A stretch of 64,000 nucleotides of DNA. Source: an uncultured Eubacteriales bacterium (GTDB taxonomy: Bacteria > Bacillota > Clostridia > Lachnospirales > Lachnospiraceae). This document shows positions 8,653 to 16,817 of this stretch, piece after piece (position 1 is the first letter of the stretch; each line of letters starts with the position of its first letter). The notes beneath the pieces were generated by a model. That model did not search any database and was not told where the DNA came from. It worked only from the letters and a program-made list of their open reading frames with translations. The stretch is taken from contig OMVQ01000059.1 in assembly GCA_900314555.1 (NCBI GenBank), positions 1-64,000 of the forward strand. Reading direction: 5' to 3'. The position numbers and the translations under genes were made by a program.

Positions 8653-10107
8653 ATGTCAAATGTACAATATTCCGGTGTGCGGGAAAGCAGACCGGGAAGA
8701 ATAAATGATTTGGGATCAACCGGAAAAGAAGTTGCGGATAATTATAAAAAAGGATGCTTAAAAAGAGCTGACAGAAGTTTTGCACAGGGATTGCAATGCC
8801 AGCAGATTAATAGTATGGCAGCACTTATGTCACTTGAGGATTCAGTCTTTATTTCACATTCACCACAGGGCTGTGTTGGTTGTGCCATTATGGCTGTTGA
8901 TATGTATCGTGTTGGTCAGATTCACAGAGGAATAAAGAACGTAAAAAATCCAAGATTATTTGTAACCAATATCGATCAGAAAAGTGTGGTATTTGGTGGA
9001 GAAGAGAAACTGAGAGAGACAATGAAAATGGCTGTGGAACGATATAATCCAAAACTTGCATTTATATATGCTTCCTGTGCATCAGGGATTATTGGAGATG
9101 ATATTGATGCAATTGCATCTGATTTACAGACAGAATATCCTGACACTATTATAGTTCCGATTCACTGTGAGGGATTTAAGTCGAAAATATGTGCTTCCGG
9201 ATTCGATGCAGCATTTATTTCGATTAATAAGTACATATTAAAGAAACAGCAGGTAGAAAAGCAAAAAGGTCTGATTAATCTGTTTGCACCTACTACGGTA
9301 AGCTTTGCAGACCAGAAAGAAATGGAGAGAATGTTAAGTCTGCTGGGTGCAAAAGTAAATTATATTCCGTTCTATAGTTCGTTAGAGAAAATTAAGACAA
9401 TTCCGGCGGCGGAGGCTTCTACATCTATATGTAAAGTGTTTGCTGATGAATTTATGAAAACTTTGTGGGAAGATTATCAGATTCCATATTCCCATACTGT
9501 TATGCCAATCGGAATCCGTAATACAGATAAGTGGTATAGTGGTATTGCAAAAGTTCTGGGAAAAGAAAAAGAAGTGGAAGAAATCATTTCAAGAGAACAT
9601 GAAAGAATCGAGCCATTAGTAGCTAAACTGAAAGAACGATTACAGGGAAAAAGAGTATTTATCTGTGGAGGGACAGGAAGGTCGTTTGCGGCAGCGGCAC
9701 TTATTGACGATTTCGGTATGGAGCTTGTAGGACTGGAAACTCCGACCTATGATGAAAATGCACAGGTGGATATTGAATATTTAAACGATATTCATAAGAA
9801 TTATGTTGTAGATATTGCTAATATGCAGCCTTTTGAACAGGTGAATCTGTTAAATAAATTAAAACCGGATGCCTTTATCGGAGTTCCGGAATGGGCTGCC
9901 AAGTTAGGAATTCCAACCACACATGTCCTGGATGGAAAACGACCAACTATGGGATATGATGGATTATTATTCCTTGGAAATAAGATTGCAGACCAGTTAG
10001 AAAATCCGGGCTTTAATAAAAAGCTGGCAAAATATGTAAAGCTTCCTTATAAAGAATCGTGGTATAAGGAAGATGCGTTTAAATATATAGCTAAAGGAGA
10101 GAAATAA
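8653..10107 (+). CDS. NifD-like nitrogenase component, second (probably catalytic) pair
   Basis: This 484-residue alpha-type subunit starts at ATG 8653 behind AAAGGAAG; an upstream in-frame GTG has no such site. Cluster cysteines are C49, C74 (HSPQGC) and C142 (ASCASGIIGDDID). Both NifD cofactor ligands are kept: C260, 16 residues before the IPY turn as with C275, and H424, ten residues before GYDG exactly as His442. In the CEGF loop C180 and F184 replace Gln191 and His195, residues needed for N2 reduction. I therefore expect a NifB-type cofactor with a substrate other than N2. It is followed by its K partner after 1 nt. Confidence 0.88.
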   Translation: MSNVQYSGVRESRPGRINDLGSTGKEVADNYKKGCLKRADRSFAQGLQCQQINSMAALMSLEDSVFISHSPQGCVGCAIMAVDMYRVGQIHRGIKNVKNPRLFVTNIDQKSVVFGGEEKLRETMKMAVERYNPKLAFIYASCASGIIGDDIDAIASDLQTEYPDTIIVPIHCEGFKSKICASGFDAAFISINKYILKKQQVEKQKGLINLFAPTTVSFADQKEMERMLSLLGAKVNYIPFYSSLEKIKTIPAAEASTSICKVFADEFMKTLWEDYQIPYSHTVMPIGIRNTDKWYSGIAKVLGKEKEVEEIISREHERIEPLVAKLKERLQGKRVFICGGTGRSFAAAALIDDFGMELVGLETPTYDENAQVDIEYLNDIHKNYVVDIANMQPFEQVNLLNKLKPDAFIGVPEWAAKLGIPTTHVLDGKRPTMGYDGLLFLGNKIADQLENPGFNKKLAKYVKLPYKESWYKEDAFKYIAKGEK

Positions 10108-10108
10108 T

Positions 10109-11398
10109 ATGTCACAGATTATGGAAAATCCAAAGGGCGGTTGTGTCCTTGCAGGAATCAATTCAGTATTAGGTGCTATCGATAAGGTTTGTCCGATTTA
10201 TCATTCAGGACCAGGCTGTTGTATGCAGACAACTGCCGCAGACCAGGGACAGTCCGGACATAAAAGCTCCTGTTTTGTAAGCAGTGTTTCACTTCCTTCC
10301 AGCAATATGCTTGAAAAAGATGTGGTATTCGGAGGAACAAATAAGCTTAGAACAACCATTCAGGGGGCAATTGACATCATAGATGCAGATGCATATTTTG
10401 TTCTTACCGGTTGTACTGCCGGAATTATCGGAGATGATATTGTAAGTGTTACAAATGAATTTACGGAACAGGGACATAAGGTGTATCCTATTGAGACACC
10501 AGGTTTTGCAGGTGACAGCAATCTTGGTTACGAAATCGTATGGAATACAATGATAGATCAGGTAATTGAGAAAGATATTCCTAAGGATGATAAGCTTGTG
10601 AATATATTTGGAATTGTACCTTATCATGATCCATTCTGGAGTGGTGCTTTGGAGGAGATTGACAGAATTCTTTCGAGACTTGGGCTTAAGGTAAATACAT
10701 TTTTTACAAAGCATCAGAATATTGAAGATATAAGAAAATGTTCATCGGCAGCACTAAATATAATTGTAAATCCATGGTTATTTAAGGGACCTGCAAAAAA
10801 GTTTGAGGAAAAATTTGGAGTTCCAAGTATTCGGATCCCTGGGCTTTTTGTGGGCGCAACTGATACAACAAGGTTTGTATGGGCAGTTGCAAATGCACTT
10901 AAATTGGACGAAAAATTAGTACAGTCAGTTATTCAACAGGAAGAGGATTATGTCTATAGTTATTTAGGACAGGCAATAGGAGTTGTAAGCTGGAAAAGAT
11001 TTGCTATTGTAGCAGATGCAAATAATGCAGTATCCTTTACCAGATATCTTGCAAATGATTATAGCTTCACTCCTGTGCTTGTAATCATTTCAGAGCCAAT
11101 TTTCAGGAATGAAGACAAAGAAAGAATAATACATGAGATTGAGGACTTAGAATATGCAGCTCCACCTAAGATTCTTTTCCTAACAGACCAGTATGAGATA
11201 AATAAAGCTATACGAGAGGAAGAAAATGAAATTACACTGTTAGTTGGAAGCAGCAATGAAAGAGAAATTGCACTTGAGAAAGATATACAATTTATATTAG
11301 GGGCTTTTCCGATGAATGAGAGATTAGTTTTTAACCGTACATATGCAGGTTACAGAGGAAGTCTTACATTTACGGAAGATATCTATGATAATAATTAG
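10109..11398 (+). CDS. NifK-like nitrogenase component, second pair
   Basis: This 429-residue beta-type subunit pairs with the preceding NifD-like protein. Cluster cysteines are C12 (GGCVLAG), C37 (HSGPGCC, with an extra C38) and C102 (LTGCTAGIIGDD). It has a short N-terminus like the first K-like protein and lacks the extension of Mo-NifK. The gene ends the operon, just before a strong terminator. It should form the alpha2-beta2 tetramer that docks the NifH-like reductase. Confidence 0.87.
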   Translation: MSQIMENPKGGCVLAGINSVLGAIDKVCPIYHSGPGCCMQTTAADQGQSGHKSSCFVSSVSLPSSNMLEKDVVFGGTNKLRTTIQGAIDIIDADAYFVLTGCTAGIIGDDIVSVTNEFTEQGHKVYPIETPGFAGDSNLGYEIVWNTMIDQVIEKDIPKDDKLVNIFGIVPYHDPFWSGALEEIDRILSRLGLKVNTFFTKHQNIEDIRKCSSAALNIIVNPWLFKGPAKKFEEKFGVPSIRIPGLFVGATDTTRFVWAVANALKLDEKLVQSVIQQEEDYVYSYLGQAIGVVSWKRFAIVADANNAVSFTRYLANDYSFTPVLVIISEPIFRNEDKERIIHEIEDLEYAAPPKILFLTDQYEINKAIREEENEITLLVGSSNEREIALEKDIQFILGAFPMNERLVFNRTYAGYRGSLTFTEDIYDNN

Positions 11399-11421
11399 TT
11401 TATACTGAATAAGCAGGGTAT

Positions 11422-11460
11422 GGGCTGTCGCACTGGAAATTAGTGCACAGCCCTTTTCTA
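11422..11460 (+). terminator. Terminator between nifK-like and convergent lysR
   Basis: GGGCTGT-C-GCACT (11422-11433) pairs with AGTGC-ACAGCCC (11442-11453), followed by CTTTTCTATTTT. It lies in the 66-bp gap between convergent genes and could serve both strands. Confidence 0.85.
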
Positions 11461-11464
11461 TTTT

Positions 11465-12346
11465 CTATTGTGTGGCAGGAAAGCTGTCCATCACAGTCTG
11501 ACAGAAATCCAGAAAGATTCTGACAGGTTTAGGCGTTTTCTCATGATAAATAAATCCAATCATTCCGGCATCTATGTCTGAAGGCATCACTTTCAGAATA
11601 GAACTGTGGTACTCTTTCCATTGATTTGTAATCAGATAGGCATTATCTTTTCCTAACTGATTAAATTCTGCGGTCATATCGTAATTATCATTTGTCACGA
11701 TTATATTTCCTATATTTTGGAAATATTCTTCAAAAGGAACTTTCATATAATTTGTGCGGCCACAAAGAATGGTCGTGTGTGCCAGATTATTGGCATGAAT
11801 GATATCTTTTTTTGAAAGTGGATTCTCTGTTTTCATACAAAAGGCAAATTTCTCACGCATAACAGAGAAAAATTTAAGCTTATCGAGATATTTTTCTGAA
11901 GGTTCAGTTAATATGGCGATATCTGTTCTGTCATTACGTATCAGATCAAAAAAGTCAATATAATTACTGGAGTGAAACTGTGGCTTGATTTCGGGATGAG
12001 CCTTCGCAAAAAGATTTAGCATATCTATAAAAATAAGTGGAAGCATTTCATGGGTATAGCTGATTCGCAGTATCGAATTCTGTCGGCTTTCCAGTTGCAG
12101 AGCTGCATCTCTGGCTTCGTTATAAATATTCAGAATTTTTTTCGCCGCATCATAAAAAATAATTCCGGAATCCGTCAGTTCAATTCCTGTATGTTTTCGG
12201 ACAAATAGTGTAAATCCAAGATTTTTTTCCAAAAGATTAATTTGTTGTACGAGTGCAGGACCGGAAATAAAAGTTTTTCCGGCAGCTTTTGAAAAACTTT
12301 TTTCATCGGCTGCTAACAGGAATGATTTTAACTGATTTTCGTTCAT
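11465..12346 (-). CDS. LysR-family transcription regulator
   Basis: This 293-residue protein has an N-terminal winged helix (MNENQLKSFLLAADEKSFSK, then KAAGKTFISGPALVQQINLLE) followed by a co-inducer-binding domain. It is divergent from the LanC-like/SDR/CysK3 unit, the usual arrangement for a LysR activator of its neighbour. CysB and CmbR are LysR regulators of sulfur genes, but sequence alone does not place this protein with them. Perfect inverted repeats in the shared promoter region (12369-12394, 12401-12416) are candidate binding sites. Confidence 0.85.
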   Translation of the reverse strand: MNENQLKSFLLAADEKSFSKAAGKTFISGPALVQQINLLEKNLGFTLFVRKHTGIELTDSGIIFYDAAKKILNIYNEARDAALQLESRQNSILRISYTHEMLPLIFIDMLNLFAKAHPEIKPQFHSSNYIDFFDLIRNDRTDIAILTEPSEKYLDKLKFFSVMREKFAFCMKTENPLSKKDIIHANNLAHTTILCGRTNYMKVPFEEYFQNIGNIIVTNDNYDMTAEFNQLGKDNAYLITNQWKEYHSSILKVMPSDIDAGMIGFIYHEKTPKPVRIFLDFCQTVMDSFPATQ

Positions 12347-12368
12347 AGAATATCCCTTTCTAACAATT

Positions 12369-12394
12369 TTATTTTATTCTAACAAATAAAATAA
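12369..12394. repeat. AT-rich inverted repeat upstream of lysR
   Basis: TTATTTTATT (12369-12378) and AATAAAATAA (12385-12394) form a perfect 10-bp inverted repeat with a 6-nt gap. It may be a second regulator site, but AT richness makes chance occurrence more likely than for the neighbouring palindrome. Confidence 0.35.
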
Positions 12395-12400
12395 GAGGCG

Positions 12401-12416
12401 TAAAGTATATACTTTA
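12401..12416. promoter_or_regulatory. 16-bp perfect palindrome, candidate LysR operator
   Basis: TAAAGTATATACTTTA is a perfect palindrome in the lysR-lanC-like intergenic region, about 55 bp from the lysR start and 96 bp from the lanC-like start. Its position suits a regulator site for the divergent pair. Confidence 0.5.
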
Positions 12417-12512
12417 TACTAAAAAGAAAAAATGTTATTCTTCTGTAAAAACATAGATGTTATTATATACCTATAAAACATATTGAAATAATAGGAAAAG
12501 GAGGAAAATAAA

Positions 12513-13895
12513 ATGAATCATTCTGAAAAACATATTTTTAAAATTGGCGGAAAATATATACAGTATCATCCAACTTCTGACAAAGAGTATCTGGATGCAG
12601 CACTGGGAGCAGAAAAAACACTGGAACAAAAATGTGTCCGGACAGAGAAGGGAATTTACTGGAAAGATGGATTGCAGATACAACCGGATATCTCCTTTTA
12701 TTCGGGTTCAGCAGGAATAGCATATTTCTACATTAAGCTGTATGCCGTTACCGGAGATGATAAATATAAAAAGATAATAGACGAGGCAATAGACTATCTG
12801 CTTTCTACATGGCAGAATTTTGAAGTTGCCAGAATGTCCTCTCCATTGCCGGAAGCAGGAAATGGGTTTTATACCGGACTGATAGCACTTACGATTCCTA
12901 TGATTGAGGCATATGGTCTGGAAACAAAGGCAGAACGCAGATGTGAAATAAAATGTGCAGTACGTGCCATTACAGAACGTGTGTTGGAGATTGCTAAAGA
13001 AGAGCAGGGGCACTTGTATTGGCGAAAAAATCTTTCTATGTTTTATGACGGAGGAGTATTACTGCAATTAGCACAGATTGCAGATTTTCTGCAAGATGAA
13101 GCATTGTTAGAAAGAGCAGTGGACAGTGTAAGCTTTTTATCCGGACTGGCTGAACAGAGTGCAACCGGTGGATTAATTTACGATGGCTATAACGGAGAAA
13201 ATGGTTATGTTGCACCAAATTTTGAATTCGGCTCAGCAGGTGCAGGCTATGTACTTCTCAGATTCCATGAACTTACAGGGAAAAAAGAATTTTTAGAAAA
13301 GGCTATATTGTGCGCAAGATTTTTAGATGAAATCAGCATTGCGCAGGAGAAGGGAAAGCTGATTCCATACAGAGTGGGAGAAAATGAACCGGCTATTTTC
13401 TATCTTGGAGCCTGCCATGGTCCTGCAGGAACCGAAAAATTCTACTATAAGCTATATCAGATTACAAAAAATCTCGAATATGCACAGGAACTTAAGGAAC
13501 TGTTTGAAGGACTGGAAGCATTGGGGGCACCGGGAAAGATGTCAGCCGGATTATGGAATTGTGTAAATTACTGTTGCGGAGCATCTGGTCATGTACATAC
13601 CTACATTGGACTATACCTTGGAACAGGGGAGAAACGATGGAAGAAACTGGCACAGCAGTCGGCTGATATTATACTGGGAGAAAAGGAACAGACAGAAAAT
13701 GGAGCAGTATATTGGAAGACTGCATTAGATCGAATTGCTCCGAATGTGTACACCATTCCTGTGGGTTATTATGATGGTATAGCAGGAATTGCAGCTACGC
13801 TGTTGGAAATGTATCTGTTGGAAGAAAATCAGTTTCATTGGAGTCGTCTGGTGGACGATCCATATAAAGAGAAGGAGGAACAGACAAATGAATGA
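12513..13895 (+). CDS. LanC-like alpha/alpha-barrel protein
   Basis: This 460-residue protein has repeated GxxG helical-hairpin motifs (SGSAGIAYF, GFYTGLIAL, GSAGAGYVLLRF, CHGPAGTEKFYYKL, CCGASGHVHTYIGL, YDGIAGIAATLLEM), the pattern of the LanC/LanCL barrel. The zinc ligands of LanC are replaced or permuted: CHG occurs in the first zinc motif and CCG-x5-H in the second, so a metal site is still likely. LanC proteins catalyse or mimic thiol addition to dehydroamino acids. No lantibiotic precursor or dehydratase is nearby. Here it is cotranscribed with an SDR and a CysK-type enzyme, suggesting small-molecule thiol chemistry; this is inference. A glycoside hydrolase-like barrel is the alternative. 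Confidence 0.7.
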   Translation: MNHSEKHIFKIGGKYIQYHPTSDKEYLDAALGAEKTLEQKCVRTEKGIYWKDGLQIQPDISFYSGSAGIAYFYIKLYAVTGDDKYKKIIDEAIDYLLSTWQNFEVARMSSPLPEAGNGFYTGLIALTIPMIEAYGLETKAERRCEIKCAVRAITERVLEIAKEEQGHLYWRKNLSMFYDGGVLLQLAQIADFLQDEALLERAVDSVSFLSGLAEQSATGGLIYDGYNGENGYVAPNFEFGSAGAGYVLLRFHELTGKKEFLEKAILCARFLDEISIAQEKGKLIPYRVGENEPAIFYLGACHGPAGTEKFYYKLYQITKNLEYAQELKELFEGLEALGAPGKMSAGLWNCVNYCCGASGHVHTYIGLYLGTGEKRWKKLAQQSADIILGEKEQTENGAVYWKTALDRIAPNVYTIPVGYYDGIAGIAATLLEMYLLEENQFHWSRLVDDPYKEKEEQTNE

Positions 13896-14670
13896 CAAAA
13901 AAGTAGCAGTAATTACAGGTGCAGGACAGGGAATTGGTCTGGCGGCAGCATATAAGTTTGCAGAGGAAGGCTGGGCAATTGCACTGATTGACCTTAATAA
14001 AGATACGGTAGAGAAAGAAACGAAGATTTTACAAGAGCAGGGGGCTGATGCAGCTTTCTATATATTGGATGTAAGCGATTTTGAAAAGGGAAGAGAAGTT
14101 GTGCAGCAGATCAGACAGCGTTTTGGAAGAATTGATGCACTGTTTAACAATGCTGGTATTACAGGTCATCGTCTGGATGTTCTACATTGCGATCCACAGG
14201 AAATTAAACGGGCAACAGATGTGAACCTTTTTAGTTCTCTTTATATGACACAACATGTGGCAAAAGTAATGGTAGCCGAGAAAATTAAGGGTGCTATTGT
14301 AAATGTATCCAGTATATCAGCAGAACTTGCTTCCTGGGACCCGTTCGGATATCAGATATCTAAATATGGAGTAAAAGGTCTGACAAAATCGACAGCATTT
14401 CAGCTTGGTGCTTACAACATCAGAGTAAATGCAGTGGCACCTGGTACGACAAGGACACCTATGTCTGAGATGGACTGGAGTAATCCTGAAATCTGTAAAA
14501 TGTGGGAGTCTAAAAATGTACTGCATAAATGGTTAGAGCCGGAAGAAATTGCTAATGCAGCATATTTTCTAGCATCAGATGCAGCAAGTGGGATTACAGG
14601 AGCAATTCTGATGGCAGATGCAGGATATACCATAACGAAAGCAGATAACCGTGAAAATATCTATGAATGA
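13888..14670 (+). CDS. Short-chain dehydrogenase/reductase
   Basis: This 260-residue classical SDR starts at ATG 13888 behind AAGGAGGAAC, overlapping the LanC-like gene by 8 nt. The cofactor motif is TGAGQGIG, followed by NNAG, the SSIS serine and the catalytic YQISK; DLN after the second strand suggests NAD(H). The C-terminal ASGITGAILMADAGY is typical. It belongs to the LanC-like/CysK3 unit and probably oxidises or reduces a hydroxy or keto group on the same compound. Substrate unknown. Confidence 0.88.
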   Translation: MNDKKVAVITGAGQGIGLAAAYKFAEEGWAIALIDLNKDTVEKETKILQEQGADAAFYILDVSDFEKGREVVQQIRQRFGRIDALFNNAGITGHRLDVLHCDPQEIKRATDVNLFSSLYMTQHVAKVMVAEKIKGAIVNVSSISAELASWDPFGYQISKYGVKGLTKSTAFQLGAYNIRVNAVAPGTTRTPMSEMDWSNPEICKMWESKNVLHKWLEPEEIANAAYFLASDAASGITGAILMADAGYTITKADNRENIYE

Positions 14671-14685
14671 ATGGAGTGAAAAAAG

Positions 14686-15675
14686 ATGAAAAATATCAAA
14701 AAATCTATTACCGAATTAGTTGGAAATACCCCCCTTTTAGAACTGACAAATTATGAGGAGAAATATCAGTTGAAAGGGAAAATACTTGCAAAACTGGAGT
14801 TTTTTAACCCTACCGGAAGCGTAAAAGACCGTGCGGCACTGGCAATGATTGAAGATGCAAAAGAAAAGGGACTTATTGGAGAAGGCAGTACACTGATTGA
14901 TGCTACAAGCGGAAATACGGGCATCTCACTGGCAGCACTAGCACATGCTAATAAGATGGAATTTGAGGCATATTTGGAACCGGGAGTGACTATCGAAAGA
15001 ACACAGATTTTTGATGCTTTTGGTGTGAAACAGTACGATTTGTCAGAGATTCCGGGACTGGAGAATATGCAGACGGAGGGACTGGTTCTGGAAAAATTGA
15101 TTGAAGGATTTAAGACACTTGCTAAGGAAAAAGACCAGCATTATGTCGGTCAGACCATCAATGATGCCAATCGTATGTGTCACTATAAGACTACCGGACC
15201 AGAGATTTGGCGTGATACGGAGGGAGAAGTAGATATCTTTGTGGCAATGGCAGGAACCGCTGGAACACTCGTGGGAACGGGAATGTATTTAAGGGAAAAG
15301 AATCCGGATATTCAGATTGTAGGAGTACAGCCACATCCGGATTCCAGACCTGAAGGAGAACATTTTACAGGACATATGATTGATGGCGTACTGCCAATTG
15401 GAAGAGTAGATAAAAAGCTGATTCCTCCACTTATTCTGGAAAACATAGACAAAGGATTTCAGATGGATGAAGTGATTGACATTTATGCGGAAGATGCATA
15501 TGTTACGGCAAAAGAACTGACAAGAACAGATGGACTGTTCCTTGGAACTTCTGCTGCAGCAGCAATAACAGCAGGCAGGATACTGGCATCAAGACCGGAA
15601 AATGCCGGTAAAAATATTGTTGTTATGATTCCGGATAACGGAATGAAATATCGTTCTACTGATATGTATAAATAA
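14686..15675 (+). CDS. Divergent cysteine synthase-family PLP enzyme (third copy)
   Basis: This 329-residue CysK/CBS-fold protein keeps PLP lysine K47 (NPTGSVKDR) and ATSGNTG. The PLP-phosphate loop GTGGT is GTAGT, SSGAA is TSAAAA, and [10 protein letters not shown] is replaced by a HMIDGVLPIGR-type stretch. The changed active-site edges resemble those of the second copy and argue against ordinary cysteine synthesis. It ends the LanC-like/SDR operon, directly before a strong terminator. It probably builds or breaks a C-S or related beta-substituted amino acid. Confidence 0.83.
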   Translation: MKNIKKSITELVGNTPLLELTNYEEKYQLKGKILAKLEFFNPTGSVKDRAALAMIEDAKEKGLIGEGSTLIDATSGNTGISLAALAHANKMEFEAYLEPGVTIERTQIFDAFGVKQYDLSEIPGLENMQTEGLVLEKLIEGFKTLAKEKDQHYVGQTINDANRMCHYKTTGPEIWRDTEGEVDIFVAMAGTAGTLVGTGMYLREKNPDIQIVGVQPHPDSRPEGEHFTGHMIDGVLPIGRVDKKLIPPLILENIDKGFQMDEVIDIYAEDAYVTAKELTRTDGLFLGTSAAAAITAGRILASRPENAGKNIVVMIPDNGMKYRSTDMYK

Positions 15676-15713
15676 TGTATATTTAACGGAATACCTGATG
15701 TGTAGTTAGTATG

Positions 15714-15754
15714 GCCTTGAAGAATGCTTAGAGTAAGTATTTTTCAAGGCTTTT
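15714..15754 (+). terminator. Terminator ending the sulfur/nitrogenase-like region
   Basis: GCCTTGAA (15714-15721) pairs with TTCAAGGC (15743-15750), with further pairing inside (AAT..CTT / AAG..ATT), followed by TTTT. Confidence 0.85.
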
Positions 15755-15789
15755 ATAATAAAAAGTAGCTTTCTAATTAAATAGTATAC

Positions 15790-15818
15790 TTGAAATAAGG
15801 GATAAAAAGTAATATAAT
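15790..15818 (+). promoter_or_regulatory. Sigma-A-type promoter for the HscC-like block
   Basis: TTGAAA (15790-15795), a 17-nt spacer and TATAAT (15813-15818) lie about 50 nt upstream of the first small gene of this block. Confidence 0.7.
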
Positions 15819-15868
15819 TCAAGTTATTATTATAGTAAGAAATTGACATATGAGAGGAGGCAATTATA

Positions 15869-16117
15869 ATGTATACGATTTCAGATGAAGCTCAGAAAAA
15901 CATAAAAAGTATTGTAGGATTAGGAATTCAGGATATAAAGAATATGAGTTTTGATGAACAGGAAATGTGGATAGCTAAGAGAGTGAAAAATAGGGTAATT
16001 TTTTCAACAAAAAGAAAAAAAGGTATTATTGGAAGAGGGAATGCATTGCTTGCAAGGAGAAAAATTCGTACTTTTGAGGACTTAGATAAAAAATCGAGAA
16101 AATATATAGGAATATAA
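15869..16117 (+). CDS. Small hypothetical protein (82 aa)
   Basis: The protein is basic, starts behind GAGAGGAGG and ends in a conserved-looking GRGNALLARRKIRTFEDLD stretch followed by KKSRKYIGI. I do not recognise the family. It is the first gene after a good promoter and probably cotranscribed with the next small gene and the HscC-like gene. Confidence 0.6.
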   Translation: MYTISDEAQKNIKSIVGLGIQDIKNMSFDEQEMWIAKRVKNRVIFSTKRKKGIIGRGNALLARRKIRTFEDLDKKSRKYIGI

Positions 16118-16167
16118 ATATATTATATAAGAGTGTATAAGGTTATTTTTACTAAAGGAGATACATA

Positions 16168-16761
16168 ATGGATAAAGAGTTATTATTAAATAGAGAAAAA
16201 GAAATTTATGAAAAATATCAAAATATAGTTACGCCCTATATTATGGAACTAGAGGTAAGAGATAGTGAGTATCCAATTGAAATAATGAATGAGATTAGAG
16301 CAATTTTTACTCATTTATCCAGATATAAGTTACAGATGAGCGAAAAAGATTTGTCCTCAGCAGAAAATCATATGAAAAGGGCAATATTAGATTGTTATAA
16401 GTATTTGTGTATATCAATTTCAGAGGAGATTTATAATTTTAGAGAAAGATATAGGAAAGTAGATTTAAAAATTGCAGATAATGGCTGCTTTCTGCCAGAA
16501 TTAGACAGATTAGAGAGTATAGCAAAAGAGACTTTTATAAAAGCGAAAAAATCTGAAATTCAAAAGCTAGACGAAGATAATCAATATGAGCTTTATGAAA
16601 AAGCATATATATCATATTGTAATATTGAGAAACACCTGGAGAATTCTCATAATGCGATTTTATTTGCAAGCAGTCATTCTAAGAAATCGAACTTTATTAA
16701 TATAATTGCGTGTATTTTTACAGTAATCAGTATTATAGTTACTATAGTTGCAATTGTGTGA
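16168..16761 (+). CDS. Hypothetical tail-anchored protein (197 aa)
   Basis: A charged, mostly helical cytoplasmic part of about 170 residues is followed by one hydrophobic segment at the extreme C-terminus (FINIIACIFTVISIIVTIVA), so it is probably tail-anchored in the membrane. It starts at ATG 16168 behind AAAGGAG. No family recognised. It is adjacent to the HscC-like gene, which raises the possibility that it is a client or adaptor of that chaperone. Confidence 0.6.
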   Translation: MDKELLLNREKEIYEKYQNIVTPYIMELEVRDSEYPIEIMNEIRAIFTHLSRYKLQMSEKDLSSAENHMKRAILDCYKYLCISISEEIYNFRERYRKVDLKIADNGCFLPELDRLESIAKETFIKAKKSEIQKLDEDNQYELYEKAYISYCNIEKHLENSHNAILFASSHSKKSNFINIIACIFTVISIIVTIVAIV

Positions 16762-16817
16762 TAGTGAATTGATTTATTTATAAAGTCTATAAACCATTTA
16801 CGAAAAAAGGAGAAAAT

